Assembly (NCBI GenBank): GCA_027066265.1
Contig: JAMOOB010000409.1
Span: 1 to 6,646 of the forward strand
Source: Desulfurococcales archaeon
GTDB taxonomy: Archaea; Thermoproteota; Thermoprotei_A; Sulfolobales; Ignisphaeraceae
Length of the DNA stretch: 6,646 bases
Reading direction: 5' to 3'
In this document: positions 6,453 to 6,646 of the stretch, piece by piece
Position numbering within the stretch: position 1 is the stretch's first letter
Layout: every line of letters begins with the position of its first letter
Program-made: the position numbers and the translations under genes
Notes under the pieces: generated by a model
Told to the model about the DNA's origin: nothing
The model's input: only the letters and a program-made list of their open reading frames with translations
The model's database searches: none

Positions 6453-6646
6453 CTAACCCTGCCGAGAACCGATAACCACCTTTTTTTCAGCGGTATCAAT
6501 GCACTCTACGCTACCTAGAACCTTCCTAAGGATCTCCACCATTCCACCAACTTCTCTACAACCATCGATGACCACGCTCTTACCAACCTTATCCACCCTG
6601 ATCACGATGTCCATACCCATAGACCTAGCGTTTCGATAGAACCTCT
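6453..6646 (-). CDS. Unidentified protein, C-terminal 63 residues (5' end outside window)
   Basis: On the minus strand a frame is open from the window edge (first whole codon at 6644-6642) to TAG at 6455-6453. The peptide begins RFYRNARSMGMDIVIRV and ends KKVVIGSRQG. It looks like real protein: alternating hydrophobic stretches (MDIVIRV, KSVVIDG, KKVVIG) suggest beta strands around one helix (EVGGMVEILRKVLG), with two cysteines at residues 29 and 48 of the visible part. The codon and base composition match the neighbours, and the other two minus-strand frames are closed in this stretch. I do not recognise the family. It converges on alba with only 4 bases between the two stop codons, so each gene's 3' untranslated RNA must lie within the other gene. 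The real start and most of the gene are beyond the window. Confidence 0.6.
   Translation of the reverse strand, partial: RFYRNARSMGMDIVIRVDKVGKSVVIDGCREVGGMVEILRKVLGSVECIDTAEKKVVIGSRQG
6481..6487 (+). terminator. Poly-T terminator candidate of alba
   Basis: A run of seven T residues begins 33 bases after the alba stop codon, on the coding strand of alba. Archaeal RNA polymerase commonly terminates at such U-tracts without a hairpin, and no convincing stem precedes it. It lies inside the 3' coding region of the convergent gene, where the complement encodes Glu-Lys-Lys. It is the longest T run I see on this strand. Confidence 0.5.

Noticed and set aside
1..6646. CRISPR array, insertion sequence, integrase or tRNA-linked attachment site
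   Set aside because: No regularly spaced repeats, transposase or integrase motifs, terminal inverted repeats or tRNA-like cloverleaf were seen; the window is compact conserved chromosome.

Overview
The window looks like chromosomal DNA of a hyperthermophilic archaeon of the Thermoproteota (Crenarchaeota), probably Desulfurococcales-like. The evidence is a full-length reverse gyrase (found in hyperthermophiles and some thermophiles), an Alba protein very close to the crenarchaeal Alba/Sso10b type, an archaeal Tfx-type regulator, an archaeal SDH-family (former DUF114) membrane protease, and archaeal BRE/TATA promoter cores. I cannot name a genus from the sequence alone.

Layout. Positions 1-1406 (+) hold a tight two-gene unit. 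The first gene is the 3' part of a radical SAM/SPASM protein that resembles the tungsten-cofactor oxidoreductase maturases; its N-terminal [4Fe-4S]-binding CX3CX2C motif lies before the window. Nine bases later comes a Tfx-family DNA-binding protein. A clear TATA element at 1422-1430 then starts a separate unit: a membrane-anchored SDH-family Clp-fold protease (1461-2366, +). Its 3' end overlaps by 14 bp the 3' end of reverse gyrase, which is read on the minus strand from a TTG codon at 5985 down to 2353. A 169-bp intergenic region separates reverse gyrase from the divergent alba gene (6155-6448, +), which has its own strong promoter core and Shine-Dalgarno sequence. Four bases after alba stops, a convergent minus-strand gene ends (6453-6646, partial, unidentified). 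The likely poly-T terminator of alba lies inside its coding sequence.

How the genes may work together. Reverse gyrase and Alba both act on chromosome topology and packaging, and they diverge from a single control region, so coordinated or supercoiling-sensitive expression is plausible. The maturase and Tfx form a probable operon. The founding Tfx protein binds near a molybdenum-enzyme operon in a methanogen, so this pair may connect Mo/W-enzyme maturation with its regulation; that is inference. The SDH protease is a quality-control or membrane-proteolysis candidate with no evident functional link to its neighbours.

I found no mobile element, CRISPR array, tRNA or rRNA. The window is mostly conserved chromosomal content with compact gene spacing. 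The most interesting points are the maturase-Tfx pairing, the divergent reverse gyrase/alba control region and the two very tight convergent gene ends.
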